Numbered from the stretch's first letter, positions 27,155 to 36,490 are shown. The stretch is 64,000 nucleotides of DNA from Sphingomonadales bacterium (GCA_025352685.1 JANXSN010000038.1:1-64000), one strand, 5' to 3'. Numbers and translations: made by a program. Notes: a model not told the origin generated them from the letters alone.

Positions 27155-28099
27155 TCATACACGAAGTGCGGTGAACAGGGCCTGCATATCGCGCGGTAAT
27201 TTGCTATCGAACGACATAGACAAGCTTGTCACCGGGTGAATAAAGCCCAGATGCGCGGCATGTAAAGCTTGGCGCTTGAACTCCAAGAGATGCAAAACGT
27301 CGCGATGTTCCGGTCGGTTCCGTCCATAGACGGGATCGCCGAGCAAGGGATGTCCGATCGAGGCCAGATGAACGCGGATCTGGTGTGTACGACCCGTTTC
27401 AAGCCGACATTCGATCATTGCCGCGCGGCGCAGTGGTTCCACCAGCGTAAAATGTGTCACGGCGCGTTTGCCCCGGGCTTGAATCGCCATTTTCTTGCGG
27501 TCGTGCGGGCTGCGTGCAAGCGGCGCATCAATGGTGCGCTGGCTGATCGGTAACCCTGCGACAATCGCGGCATAACGGCGGTCGATGCTATGCTTGGCGA
27601 ACTGAGAAGACAGGCCCTCGTGCGCGCGATCGGTCTTGGCGACGACCAACAGTCCCGATGTATCTTTATCGATCCGGTGCACAATCCCGGGTCGCGCAAC
27701 CCCGCCGATGCCCGACAGTCGCCCGGCACAGTGATGCAGCAGGGCATTGACGAGCGTCCCGTCGAGGTTGCCTGCTGCGGGATGAACGACGAGACCGGCA
27801 GGCTTGTCGACGATGAGGAGGTGCTCATCTTCGAACATGATCTCGAGCGCAATATCCTGCGCTTCGTTGGCCATTGCAGTGGGTAAGGGAATATCGATCT
27901 CGAATTCGCCCGCGGCAACGACTTTCACCGCTGGATCGCGCGACAGCACAACCCCCGAGCGGACCTGTCCCGATGAAATGAGGGACTTTAGTCGTTCGCG
28001 AGAGATCGTGGGCACGGATAGCGCCAGCGCTCGATCGAGCCGCATCCCGGCCAGACCCTCAGCAATCGTTACCGAAATCGTGGAAACCCCCGTCGTCAT
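27155..28099 (-). CDS. RluA/RluD-family pseudouridine synthase
   Basis: 314 residues. An N-terminal S4-like RNA-binding domain (RLDRALALSVPTISRERLKS) precedes the catalytic domain with the active-site aspartate in GIVHRIDKDTSGLLVVAKT. Later segments RTHQIRVHLASIGHPLLGD and LHAAHLGFIHP are typical. RluD makes pseudouridines at positions 1911, 1915 and 1917 of 23S rRNA, and the S4 domain suggests that member. It is divergent from the JAMM gene with only five bases between start codons. Confidence 0.9.
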   Translation of the reverse strand: MTTGVSTISVTIAEGLAGMRLDRALALSVPTISRERLKSLISSGQVRSGVVLSRDPAVKVVAAGEFEIDIPLPTAMANEAQDIALEIMFEDEHLLIVDKPAGLVVHPAAGNLDGTLVNALLHHCAGRLSGIGGVARPGIVHRIDKDTSGLLVVAKTDRAHEGLSSQFAKHSIDRRYAAIVAGLPISQRTIDAPLARSPHDRKKMAIQARGKRAVTHFTLVEPLRRAAMIECRLETGRTHQIRVHLASIGHPLLGDPVYGRNRPEHRDVLHLLEFKRQALHAAHLGFIHPVTSLSMSFDSKLPRDMQALFTALRV

Positions 28100-28104
28100 C
28101 GCTT

Positions 28105-28530
28105 ATGGATGTGGCGATGCGAGTGGCGATATCAAGCGGGTTGGTCGAACGGATCGTTGCGCTCGCCGCTGCTGAGCCGCATCGTGAGATTTGCGGCCTG
28201 CTGCTCGGGACCCAAGACTGGATTGAAGAGATCGTGCCTGCGGCAAATGTGGCGACCGATCCCACCGTCCGGTTCGAAGTCGATCCGGCCGTTCAGTTCG
28301 ATGTCATGCGCGCAGCAAGGGCCGGGGGTCGGGCGCTGATTGGATGTTATCATTCGCATCCCGCGGGACAGGCGACGCCGTCGCGTATCGACGCGGCGAC
28401 AATCGGTCGGATCGGCGAGTACTGGCTTATCTGTGACGGGCAAAAAGTCCGTGCGTGGCAGGCCGACACAACGGCGTCGTTTGTCGAGGTCGTGCTCTCA
28501 GTGCAGCCCCGCGCTTGCGTGACGTCGTGA
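28105..28530 (+). CDS. JAMM/Mov34-family metallo-isopeptidase-like protein
   Basis: 141 residues. The JAMM zinc motif is complete: a glutamate in HREICGLLLG, then CYHSHPAGQATPSRID with both histidines, the serine and the aspartate. Bacterial JAMM proteins cleave C-terminal tails from sulfur-carrier or ubiquitin-like proteins, or act in cysteine synthesis pathways. No sulfur-carrier gene is adjacent, so the substrate is open. It lies just before chpT and may be read from the promoter divergent to the pseudouridine synthase gene. Confidence 0.87.
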   Translation: MDVAMRVAISSGLVERIVALAAAEPHREICGLLLGTQDWIEEIVPAANVATDPTVRFEVDPAVQFDVMRAARAGGRALIGCYHSHPAGQATPSRIDAATIGRIGEYWLICDGQKVRAWQADTTASFVEVVLSVQPRACVTS

Positions 28531-28570
28531 CGTCCGCCAAAGCACGACGATCTTACGAGGATTGCTCAAT

Positions 28571-29215
28571 ATGACGATTGCGCCGGTCGATTTTGCCAGC
28601 TTGCTTTGCTCGCGGCTGTGCCATGACCTGCTGAGCCCGGTAGGAGCGCTTAACAACGGGTTGGAACTGCTTGCTGACGAGACCGACCCCGATATGCGCG
28701 CGCGCTGTCTCGAGTTGTTGTCCGAAAGCGCCAAGGCATCGGCTAACAAGCTGAAGTTCTTCCGTCTGGCATTTGGTGCTGCCGGTGGCTTTGGCGATGC
28801 GGTCGATGCGCGTGAGGCAAAGGCAGCAATCGAAGGACTATTCGGGAGTGACGGACGCATCGAGATCGGGTGGCTTGTCAATGAAGCAACTTTGTCGAAA
28901 ACTGCGATCAAGGTGCTGTTGAACCTCGTGCTGATCGCAGGTGATGCGCTGGTGCGCGGCGGTCGGCTTGATATTGGAGCAGAGGTCGGCAACGGTAAAA
29001 CCGAAATTGCAGTCCGTGCCGAAGGGCCACGGCTCGTCCTCGATCCGGAATTGCGCAATGCCCTGACCGGCGAGACCGGTGACAGCGAGCTCACGCCCCG
29101 TGCAGCAGCGGCCTGGCTCGTTCACCGGCTTGCGGTCGACAGCGGTGGCACGGCTATGGTTTCGCCCGCCGACGGGGGTTTCTTGTTGTTCGGGGCCACG
29201 CTCGCGCGGTCCTAA
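28571..29215 (+). CDS. chpT: Histidine phosphotransferase ChpT-like protein
   Basis: 214 residues from the ATG at 28571, with GAGG about ten bases upstream. The N-terminal helical dimerisation domain carries the phospho-accepting histidine in LCSRLCHDLLSPVGALNNGL. The C-terminal part is a degenerate Bergerat-like fold (ending DGGFLLFGATLA) without ATP-binding boxes. In Caulobacter, ChpT relays phosphate from the hybrid kinase CckA to CtrA and CpdR, controlling the cell cycle. Here it lies next to a chemotaxis gene set, which is not where Caulobacter keeps it. Confidence 0.85.
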   Translation: MTIAPVDFASLLCSRLCHDLLSPVGALNNGLELLADETDPDMRARCLELLSESAKASANKLKFFRLAFGAAGGFGDAVDAREAKAAIEGLFGSDGRIEIGWLVNEATLSKTAIKVLLNLVLIAGDALVRGGRLDIGAEVGNGKTEIAVRAEGPRLVLDPELRNALTGETGDSELTPRAAAAWLVHRLAVDSGGTAMVSPADGGFLLFGATLARS

Positions 29216-29272
29216 GTCCTCCTTAACCAAGTCCCTGCCATAGCACGTCTATGATTTTGGGACGCGATAGTG

Positions 29273-31552
29273 ATGGATGAGCTGACAGGCGAGTTCGTCT
29301 CGGAAACTCGAGAGACGCTCGAGCGCGTTTCCGAGGCACTTGTTGCGTGGGAGGCGCAGCCGACTGATTCGGCACGGCTCGACGAAATATTCCGCTTCGT
29401 TCACACAGTGAAGGGGAGCTGCGGCTTCCTCGACCTCCCCCGTATCGAGGCCTTGGCGCATGCCGCCGAATCCGCATTGGCCGGGATGCGAGACGGCACA
29501 CGTACCGCCGACGGATCGCTAGTCGGTACCATGTTATCGATCATTGATCGCATCGCAACTCTCGTCGCTGCTCTCGACGCAGATTCTGAAATCGAACCCC
29601 CTGATGTTGCGGGAGATCTAGCGCTCATCGATGCGCTTGATCGCCGTATTTCCCTTGATAACCCGACGACGCCGTTTGCGCCGGCGCAAGCGCGGACCGT
29701 CCGAATCGGCGTACCGCTTCTTGAGTCGATGATGAATCAGGTGTCCGAGCTTGTACTTGTCCGCAACGAATTGGCGCGAAGCGTTCGGGGCCACGATGAC
29801 CGCGAGATTGCCGCGCGCTTCGAGCGACTCGGCGGGATTGTTGCGGAATTGCGCGACAGCGTGACGCGCACGCGAATGCAGCCAATCGATCGGTTGTTCG
29901 CCACGTTGCCGAGGCTCGTTCGCGACACCGCGCGCGAATGCGGCAAATTGGTTGCGCTCGATCTCGGCGGGCAGGATGTCGAGATCGACCGCGAGATGGT
30001 CGAGTCAATACGCGATCCGCTGCTTCACATCGTCCGCAATGCCATCGACCACGGGATCGAAGCGCCGATGGATCGCGTCAGAATTGGCAAACCTGAGGTG
30101 GGCACGATCCGTATCGCGGCGCTGCAATCGGGCAATCAGGTCAGCATCGAAATCTCGGACGACGGTCGTGGCGTCGATACGTCACGTTTGATCGAAAAAG
30201 CCGTTGCTGCCAAAATCATGGATCCTGCCCGTGCCGCCTCACTCGACGTGGCGGACGCGACCGCGCTGATGTTCGAACCCGGGCTCTCGACGACGAACGA
30301 GGTTACAAATGTTTCAGGGCGCGGCGTCGGCATGGATGTCGTTCGTGCCAATGTCGAACGCTTGGGCGGAAATGTCGTTCTGGCGAACCGGCCCGGAACC
30401 GGGCTGACAATTACGCTTAAGGCCCCGTTGACGTTGAGCATTGTCAATGCGCTGATCGTTGTCGCGGGCGGCCAGCGCTTCGCGATACCGCGCGGCGCAA
30501 TCGAGGAAGTCGTACCGCTACGCGACGGCGCAGCACGCCTTGACGATCTCGGCGGGGGCAAGGTCGCTGTGGTTCGCGAGATGGCGCACCCAGCGTTTGT
30601 TCTCGCCTCGTTGCTCAAAATGGGTGTCGCTCTCCCGTCATTGGTCGTCATGGTGACGACACCATCGGGAGGTCGCTTCGCGCTTGCAGTTGATACCGTC
30701 GCTGACCACGAGGAGCTTGTCGTTCGCCCAATGGCTCCCCAATTGGCGTCACACGGGATTTTTGCCGGACAAAGTCTTGGCGATGACGGACAACCAATCG
30801 TGGTTCTCGATCCCACTGGCCTTGCTCAACTCGGCGGGTTGCAGCGCACAGGCGTCGATACGCTCGTTGCGCGGACTGAACCGCCCGAAGCGCTAGCGCC
30901 TTCGGTGCTGGTCGCGACAGCGTTCGACGGACGCAAGATTGCAGTCCGGGCGGCCGTGATCGAGCGCCTGATCGAGACCGACGATCGAGATTGGACTGAT
31001 GTCGAGGGTAAGCGGTTTGTTTTAGTCGACGGCCGTTATATGCCAGCGCCTGCGCAAGGTGAACTGCCACAACAGCGGGCCATACCCGCCCTGTTGCTCA
31101 ACGATGGCACACGCCGCGTCGTCCTCGGGGTGATCGCCGTTCATGACCTGATCCCCATGCCGCGAGCTGTGCCGGTGGATACACACGCTGTCGAAGGCCT
31201 GCTGCAGATCGACGGCGAAGCTATTTTGTTGCTCGACGTCTTCGGTCTGTTTGACTTCGCGACAGTCAGCGTGCCGCGACGCCGGGTCGCTGTGATCGCG
31301 CTCGAGTCCACGCCGTGGGCACGAGCGATGCTTGCACCGCTCGTTGCCGCCGCGGGATATGAAGTACGATTTTGTTCTGACAACGACGCCGACGCAGACC
31401 TTGTCATCCATCTCGATGGCGATGAAGTTGCAGGCAGCGCCCGGCACCAGATTGCCCTTAACAGGGGCCCAGACGGCGGCGTTGCCGTCGACCGTTATGA
31501 CCGCACGACGCTACATAAGCTTGTATCGACCGCCGGACGGAGGCCGGCATGA
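29273..31552 (+). CDS. cheA: CheA-type histidine kinase with degenerate C-terminal receiver
   Basis: About 759 residues from the ATG at 29273 (a GTG one codon earlier is possible). Domains in order: HPt with the phospho-histidine in FVHTVKGSCGFLD (about residue 44); dimerisation segment VPLLESMMNQVSELVLVRNE; HATPase with HIVRNAIDHGIE, DDGRGVD and GRGVGMDVV; and a CheW-like domain ending near 530. A second CheW-like stretch lies around 545-665. The last 90 residues have the spacing of a receiver domain (RRRVAVIALE and so on) but lack the acidic phosphorylation pocket. There is no P2 domain between HPt and the dimerisation helices. It heads the che genes downstream and overlaps cheW. Confidence 0.92.
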   Translation: MDELTGEFVSETRETLERVSEALVAWEAQPTDSARLDEIFRFVHTVKGSCGFLDLPRIEALAHAAESALAGMRDGTRTADGSLVGTMLSIIDRIATLVAALDADSEIEPPDVAGDLALIDALDRRISLDNPTTPFAPAQARTVRIGVPLLESMMNQVSELVLVRNELARSVRGHDDREIAARFERLGGIVAELRDSVTRTRMQPIDRLFATLPRLVRDTARECGKLVALDLGGQDVEIDREMVESIRDPLLHIVRNAIDHGIEAPMDRVRIGKPEVGTIRIAALQSGNQVSIEISDDGRGVDTSRLIEKAVAAKIMDPARAASLDVADATALMFEPGLSTTNEVTNVSGRGVGMDVVRANVERLGGNVVLANRPGTGLTITLKAPLTLSIVNALIVVAGGQRFAIPRGAIEEVVPLRDGAARLDDLGGGKVAVVREMAHPAFVLASLLKMGVALPSLVVMVTTPSGGRFALAVDTVADHEELVVRPMAPQLASHGIFAGQSLGDDGQPIVVLDPTGLAQLGGLQRTGVDTLVARTEPPEALAPSVLVATAFDGRKIAVRAAVIERLIETDDRDWTDVEGKRFVLVDGRYMPAPAQGELPQQRAIPALLLNDGTRRVVLGVIAVHDLIPMPRAVPVDTHAVEGLLQIDGEAILLLDVFGLFDFATVSVPRRRVAVIALESTPWARAMLAPLVAAAGYEVRFCSDNDADADLVIHLDGDEVAGSARHQIALNRGPDGGVAVDRYDRTTLHKLVSTAGRRPA

Positions 31553-31971
31553 CCCAGTTATTGCTTCTCGCCCGCGTCGGCGATCAGCGCGTGGCGTTCG
31601 ATGCAAAGACGGTTGATGCCGTTGTCGACATTGATACCGTCGTGCCAGTGCCAATGGCACCCCCGGCAGTGCGCGGCTTGACCGCGATCCGCAGCCGCGT
31701 TGTCACCGTGATTGATTGCGCCCGTGCCGTCGGCGTCGTCGCCCTGCGCGACAACGGCCGTGCCGTGACTCTGTCGATCGACGGCCATGGCTACGCGATC
31801 CGAGTTGATGCGGTTGATGATGTTGTCCCGCACCCGGGTCTGTCGGCGACGGGCCTTGCACCGATGCAGGACGGTTGGGCAGAGGTCGCGTCGGGGACGG
31901 TTAACCTGGGCGACGGCTTTGCCATTTTGATTGACGCGCGCCGTCTGGTTTCGCGTGGGAGCATTACCTGA
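31549..31971 (+). CDS. cheW: Chemotaxis coupling protein CheW
   Basis: 140 residues of the CheW beta-barrel type, with VGDQRVAFDAKTVDAVVDI at the start and VRGLTAIRSRVVTVIDCARA in the middle. It links CheA to receptors. The ATG overlaps the cheA stop. Shorter than E. coli CheW (167) but covers the domain. Confidence 0.9.
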   Translation: MTQLLLLARVGDQRVAFDAKTVDAVVDIDTVVPVPMAPPAVRGLTAIRSRVVTVIDCARAVGVVALRDNGRAVTLSIDGHGYAIRVDAVDDVVPHPGLSATGLAPMQDGWAEVASGTVNLGDGFAILIDARRLVSRGSIT

Positions 31972-32048
31972 TCGGTTAACCTACCAGTTACCTGTGCAAC
32001 CTAGGGTGCACTCAGCGCCAAGCACGGTCCTCCTCCCGAAGGTCTCAA

Positions 32049-32417
32049 ATGTCCAGAACATGCCTCGTCGTCGATGATTCCAAGGTGATCCGCAAAGTGG
32101 CTCGCCATATCCTTGAAACGCTCGATTTTATTGTCGACGAAGCAGAAGACGGGCGTGAAGCACTCGACCGTTGTGCCGCGGCCGTGCCTGATGTGGTGTT
32201 GCTCGACTGGAACATGCCGATCATGAGCGGCATCGAATTTTTGCGCGCATTGCGCAGTTCCGATATTTCTCCTCGGCCCAAAGTTGTGTTTTGCACAACT
32301 GAAAACGGCACGGCCCATATTCGTGCCGCGCTCGATGCGGGAGCTGACGAATACGTTATGAAACCGTTCGACCGCGACACGCTCGCCAGCAAGCTGCAAT
32401 TTACCGGCGTTGCTTGA
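32049..32417 (+). CDS. cheY: CheY-like response regulator
   Basis: 122 residues, a stand-alone receiver. The acidic pair lies in LVVDDSK, the phospho-acceptor D53 in LLDWNMPIMSG, the threonine in CTTENG, and the lysine in VMKPFDRD. GAAGG lies six bases before the ATG. It is expected to be phosphorylated by the adjacent CheA. No output domain is present, so its target is another protein, such as the flagellar switch or another effector not in this window. Confidence 0.93.
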   Translation: MSRTCLVVDDSKVIRKVARHILETLDFIVDEAEDGREALDRCAAAVPDVVLLDWNMPIMSGIEFLRALRSSDISPRPKVVFCTTENGTAHIRAALDAGADEYVMKPFDRDTLASKLQFTGVA

Positions 32418-32427
32418 GGGCGCGACG

Positions 32428-33489
32428 GTGACCGCCGCCGCTCGCCTGGTACCGAATGCCGTGTCCGACCGCCCGATCTCCGTCCTGATCGTCGACGATT
32501 CGGCTGTCGCGCGCGCTGCACTTTCTTGCATCATCGATAGCGGGCAGGGTTTGGTTCTTGCCGCGGCTTTGGACAGTGCGTCTGCCGCGATCGGCTGGCT
32601 GCAGCGTCAAGTGGCCGATGTCGTGCTTCTCGATATCGAAATGCCGGGAATCACCGGTCTTGCCGCGCTCCCTGAATTGCTTGATGCGGGGCGTGGCGCT
32701 CAGGTTCTCATTGTGGCATCGACGGCGCGTGAAGGGGCCGAGGCGACGCTACGCGCGCTTGCGTTGGGGGCAGCCGACACACTTGCCAAGCCATCGATCG
32801 GGCACCTCAATCAGCAGTTTGGCTCGACGCTGATCGAACGTGTCTTGCGCCTAGGCCGCGCGCGCCGTGTAGAGCGCAATCCCGTCCGGTTCGCGTTGCG
32901 TCCCAAACTTGCCAGTCCTGTTGCCCTGCTCGCCATTGGCGCGTCGACCGGCGGCATCAAGGCGCTGACGGAATTCTTCGAAAATATCGTTCCCTCGTTC
33001 GATGCCCCCATCCTGATCACACAGCATCTGCCGCCGACTTTTATGCCGTATTTTGCCGATCAGGTGGCAGTAATGGCCGGGCGGTTAGCGCGGGTCGCTC
33101 GGGCGGGCGAATGGGCGGGCCGAGGCGAAATCCTTATTGCTCCGGGTGACGCACATCTGACTGTTCGTGCGTTTCAGGGTCTTTTTCGCGTGGAACTGTC
33201 GTCCGCACCTGCAGTCAGTCGCTGCTGCCCGTCGGTCGACCCGATGCTCAACGCGGCGGCTGAGGCCGCCGGAGCGGGTGCCGTTGGCGTTGTCCTGACG
33301 GGAATGGGACGTGATGGCGAGCACGGCGCCGCTCAGATTGTCGCTCGGGGTGGTTCGGTGATCGTGCAGGACGACGCCAGCAGTGCGGTTTGGGGCATGC
33401 CGGGCACCATCGCACGCGCCGGTCTCGCCAGCATGGTTGCGGAGCCATCGTGCCTTGCTGAACACGTTGTTCGGCGCGGATCGGTATGA
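32428..33489 (+). CDS. cheB: Chemotaxis response regulator protein-glutamate methylesterase
   Basis: About 353 residues from a GTG at 32428 preceded by GAGGG at eight bases; a TTG at 32410 inside cheY is the alternative. The receiver domain contains SVLIVDDSAVAR and the acceptor aspartate in LLDIEMPGITG. The esterase triad is serine in IGASTGGIKAL, histidine in TQHLPPTF and aspartate in TGMGRDGEHGA. It demethylates or deamidates receptor glutamates. Presence of cheB and cheR implies methylated receptors elsewhere. Confidence 0.93.
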   Translation: MTAAARLVPNAVSDRPISVLIVDDSAVARAALSCIIDSGQGLVLAAALDSASAAIGWLQRQVADVVLLDIEMPGITGLAALPELLDAGRGAQVLIVASTAREGAEATLRALALGAADTLAKPSIGHLNQQFGSTLIERVLRLGRARRVERNPVRFALRPKLASPVALLAIGASTGGIKALTEFFENIVPSFDAPILITQHLPPTFMPYFADQVAVMAGRLARVARAGEWAGRGEILIAPGDAHLTVRAFQGLFRVELSSAPAVSRCCPSVDPMLNAAAEAAGAGAVGVVLTGMGRDGEHGAAQIVARGGSVIVQDDASSAVWGMPGTIARAGLASMVAEPSCLAEHVVRRGSV

Positions 33490-34343
33490 TCGATCCCGCA
33501 ACTCCGTCGGCCGCCACGCGCATCCTCGCGGGCTTGCTCGAATCCCGAACCGGCCAGCAGCTGTCGCCCGCGCGCAACTGGCGAATCGAGGCTTCGCTAA
33601 AGCCCCTGCTACGGCAGCAGGGGCTGACGACGATCGATTCCCTTGTCCGACTCATGACGAGGAGCACGCACGCGACGCTGGCTACACAGGCCGTCGAGGC
33701 ATTGCTCAACAACGAAACATCGTTTTTCCGAGACAGTGCCGCTTTCAACCAGCTCGAAATGGACGCGCTTGAGTCGCTCCGGAAGTCGCGTGCTGCGACC
33801 AAACGTCTTCGAATCTGGTCGACGGCGTGTTCGACCGGACAAGAGGCTTACTCGCTCGCGATGATGCTGCGTGACGGCGGCATGCGCTGGGCCGGCTGGA
33901 AGTTCGACATTCTGGCAACAGATATATCGGGAGAAGCGGTGGATCGAGCGCAGGCGGGCAGGTTTAGCCGGTTTGAGATTCAACGCGGGCTGCCGGTGCG
34001 CACAATGCTGCGCTGGTTCCGCGAGGATGGCGAGGAGTGGACGGTCGATCCGGCCTTGAAGCGCGACATCCGCTTTGCCACCCATGACATTCGCAACGCC
34101 GCCCCTGGGCAGTTCGACCTCATCTTGTGTCGAAACGTCCTGATGTATTTTTCGGTACCGCTGCGCACTCAGGTCTTCGATCGCATTGCCACAGCACTCG
34201 AACCCGGCGGCATCCTGATGCTCGGTGCAGGGGAAACCGTACTTGGCCAAACCGATCGATTCTTGTCTCATCCCGACATGCGCGGACTCTACATCGCTTC
34301 TACGGATCTTTCCCGTTCGCTTTTGCAGGCAGCGAACCGCTAA
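33486..34343 (+). CDS. cheR: Chemotaxis protein-glutamate O-methyltransferase
   Basis: 285 residues. The CheR signature NNETSFFRDSAAF is followed by the SAM-binding WSTACSTGQEAYSLAM, LATDISGEAVDRA and the ILCRNVLMYFS motif. It methylates glutamates in chemoreceptors with SAM. The ATG overlaps the cheB stop. It is the last gene of the che series; the transporter gene follows after nine bases. Confidence 0.94.
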   Translation: MIDPATPSAATRILAGLLESRTGQQLSPARNWRIEASLKPLLRQQGLTTIDSLVRLMTRSTHATLATQAVEALLNNETSFFRDSAAFNQLEMDALESLRKSRAATKRLRIWSTACSTGQEAYSLAMMLRDGGMRWAGWKFDILATDISGEAVDRAQAGRFSRFEIQRGLPVRTMLRWFREDGEEWTVDPALKRDIRFATHDIRNAAPGQFDLILCRNVLMYFSVPLRTQVFDRIATALEPGGILMLGAGETVLGQTDRFLSHPDMRGLYIASTDLSRSLLQAANR

Positions 34344-34352
34344 GCACTTCTC

Positions 34353-35252
34353 ATGTCCACGCCTGCGCGATTCGGGCCGCGCGATCTTGCCGTCGCTCTG
34401 GCGATCAACCTCGTCTGGGGTTTGAACATCATTGCGGTCAAAATGTCGGTCAACCTGGTGCCGCCATTTACTGCTGCATTGCTCAGGCAAGCGATGGTTC
34501 TCGTCGTTTGTCTCCCATGGCTTCGGGTTGTGCCGGGGCGGATGCGTGATCTTATCGCATTGTCGATGGTGATCGGGGGCGCGTTCTTCGCCATCGTCAA
34601 TCTGTCATTGGCGGTCACCCAAAACATCGGCGCGTTGGCCATTGCAGGACAGCTCGGCGCGCCATTCTCACTGATCTTGGCGATCATTTTTTTAGGTGAG
34701 CGGATCGGACCGATCCGCATTGCCGGGATGGCGTTGGCAATGAGTGGCTGCGGGCTTTTGGTGTTCGATCCCATGGCAGCAAAGGAGATTTCGGGACTTC
34801 TCCTGACCGTGTTTGCGTCCCTGCTTTGGGCTACGGGATCGCTCTTGCAGCGTCGGTTGATCGGTGTCGGGATCCCCACGATGTATGCCTGGGTAGGGCT
34901 TGGCGGTACAATTGTCCTCGCGCCGCTTGCTCTTTTCTTCGAACGACCGGTGATGACGGGGGCCGTTGCCATACCGACCGTCGCCTTTGCATGGATCGCC
35001 TTCTCCGCCCTTGGCTCGACGCTGATTGGATCGGGTGGCATGGCGTGGTTGCTGCAACGGCATCCGGTGAGCACGGTCATTCCGGTAACGCTCGGCGCAC
35101 CCGTGGTCGGTGTCCTCGCGTCCAGCTTGGTATTTGGCAATCCGCTCACCCCCGTTATGGTGTTAGGTGGGGTGATCGCGATGGCCGGGGTTGCCATCGT
35201 GACGATGCGGACAGCCGGTGCCAAGGAAGCGGAAAGCGTGAGGGACAGTTGA
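34353..35252 (+). CDS. EamA/DMT-family transporter
   Basis: 299 residues with about ten hydrophobic helices arranged as two EamA repeats, for example NLVWGLNIIAVKMSVNLVPP at the start of repeat 1 and LLWATGSLLQRRLIG at the start of repeat 2. Such proteins export or import small metabolites, and the sequence does not say which. The stop overlaps the following TTG start (TTGA). A 324-codon open frame on the other strand is only its antisense shadow. Confidence 0.88.
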   Translation: MSTPARFGPRDLAVALAINLVWGLNIIAVKMSVNLVPPFTAALLRQAMVLVVCLPWLRVVPGRMRDLIALSMVIGGAFFAIVNLSLAVTQNIGALAIAGQLGAPFSLILAIIFLGERIGPIRIAGMALAMSGCGLLVFDPMAAKEISGLLLTVFASLLWATGSLLQRRLIGVGIPTMYAWVGLGGTIVLAPLALFFERPVMTGAVAIPTVAFAWIAFSALGSTLIGSGGMAWLLQRHPVSTVIPVTLGAPVVGVLASSLVFGNPLTPVMVLGGVIAMAGVAIVTMRTAGAKEAESVRDS

Positions 35253-35932
35253 TCGAAACGCCGTCGCCCAATTTCGATACGCGTGCGCTGCCGATCACAA
35301 TGATCGTGCTGCATTATACCGGGATGCCGAGTGCAGCCGACGCGGTCGCTCGGCTGACTGACCCTGCGGCGAAAGTGTCATCGCACTATCTGATTGCTGA
35401 GGACGGGCAAGTGATGCGCCTCGTCGCTGAGAAGGACCGCGCCTGGCATGCGGGCAAATCGCACTGGCGAGAGATTAACGACGTCAATTCGGCGAGTGTC
35501 GGGATCGAGATCGTCAACCCCGGCCATGAGTTCGGCTATCGCCCATTTCTGGACGCGCAGATTGACGCGCTTATCCCGTTGATGTCCGATATCCAGACCC
35601 GGTACGCGATTACGCGGGGTAACATTGTTGGTCATTCGGATATCGCGCCGGCACGCAAGCAAGACCCGGGCGAGCTCTTTCCGTGGGCACAGCTGGCAAA
35701 ACATCGCCTCGCGTTGCCACGACCGACCAAAAACCTGATCGATCCGAACTGGACCGATGGCGGCTTCCTTCTCGCCCTCCAGCGCTTCGGCTACGACGTC
35801 ACCGACCAGTTGGCCGCGATCGTTGCTTTCCAGCGCCGTTTTCGCTCTGAGTTGATAGACGGCACGATTGACGGTGAGTGCCGGGCAATCCTGCTTGCGC
35901 TGCTGCTTCCCAAACCGCAAGGCGACGAGTAA
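35249..35932 (+). CDS. N-acetylmuramoyl-L-alanine amidase, AmpD/AmiD type
   Basis: 227 residues from the TTG at 35249 with GAGGG upstream. The amidase_2 zinc ligands are seen in IVLHYTGMPS and GHSDIAPARKQDPGELFPW, with SSHYLIAEDG and SVGIEIVNPG between. The last ~60 residues (FLLALQRFGYDV, IVAFQRRFRSELIDG) form a peptidoglycan-binding-like helix bundle. No signal peptide is evident, so a cytoplasmic AmpD-like recycling role is possible, although the C-terminal domain is more like AmiD. The stop is nine bases from the 5' end of RNase P RNA. Confidence 0.9.
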   Translation: MIETPSPNFDTRALPITMIVLHYTGMPSAADAVARLTDPAAKVSSHYLIAEDGQVMRLVAEKDRAWHAGKSHWREINDVNSASVGIEIVNPGHEFGYRPFLDAQIDALIPLMSDIQTRYAITRGNIVGHSDIAPARKQDPGELFPWAQLAKHRLALPRPTKNLIDPNWTDGGFLLALQRFGYDVTDQLAAIVAFQRRFRSELIDGTIDGECRAILLALLLPKPQGDE

Positions 35933-35941
35933 GGCTTGTGC

Positions 35942-36304
35942 GTGCCAGAGGGTCGGGCGACCGCCGCCGCGCAAGCGGGGGAGGAAAGTCCGGGCTCCAC
36001 AGAGTATCGGTGCCGGGTAACACCCGGCTGGGGAAACCCAAGGGAAAGTGCCACAGAAAACAAACCGCCGTGTCTCGGCGCGGTAAGGGCGAAACGGTGC
36101 GGTAAAAGCGCACCGCGGCTTTGGTAACAAGGCTGGCAGGGCAAACCCCACCGGGAGCAAGATCGAATAGGGACGGCAAATGGGCCTGCTCGGTTCCGTC
36201 GTCCGGGTTGATTGCTTGAGGCTATTGGTAACGACAGTCCTAGAGGAATGGTCGCCTATCGCCGAAAGGTGAGGACAGAACCCGGCTTACAGACCCTCTG
36301 GCAC
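35942..36304 (+). ncRNA. rnpB: RNase P RNA component, class A
   Basis: The P1 helix is a perfect 13-bp pair: gtgccagagggtc at 35942-35954 with gaccctctggcac at 36292-36304. Inside are the universal segments GAGGAAAGTCCGGGCTCCAC near 35980 and, near the 3' end, TAGAGGAATGG and ACAGAACCCGGCTTAC. Total length is about 363 nt. It forms the catalytic RNA for tRNA 5' processing. Its promoter must lie within or before the amidase gene because the gap is only nine bases. Confidence 0.97.
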
Positions 36305-36490
36305 ACGAGCACGCTCGCGAACGGCACCCGTGTGCGCGGCGGGCGTGACATCGACGCGCAGCTTGAAGATCAGCGATTCGGCTTTGCCGTGCGCCTTAAT
36401 CGAGGCGTCAGGCCTGTCGGCGCTCGAATTAGTTGCGGGTTGGTCTTCATGGCTGGCGTATCGGCACGCCAGTCCCTAGGTGCACGTCTT

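Noticed and set aside
34340-35314. A 324-codon open frame on the minus strand opposite the EamA transporter
   Set aside because: Low-complexity composition rich in Thr, Ser, Pro and Ile, no domain, no ribosome site, and it is the exact antisense of a clear membrane transporter.
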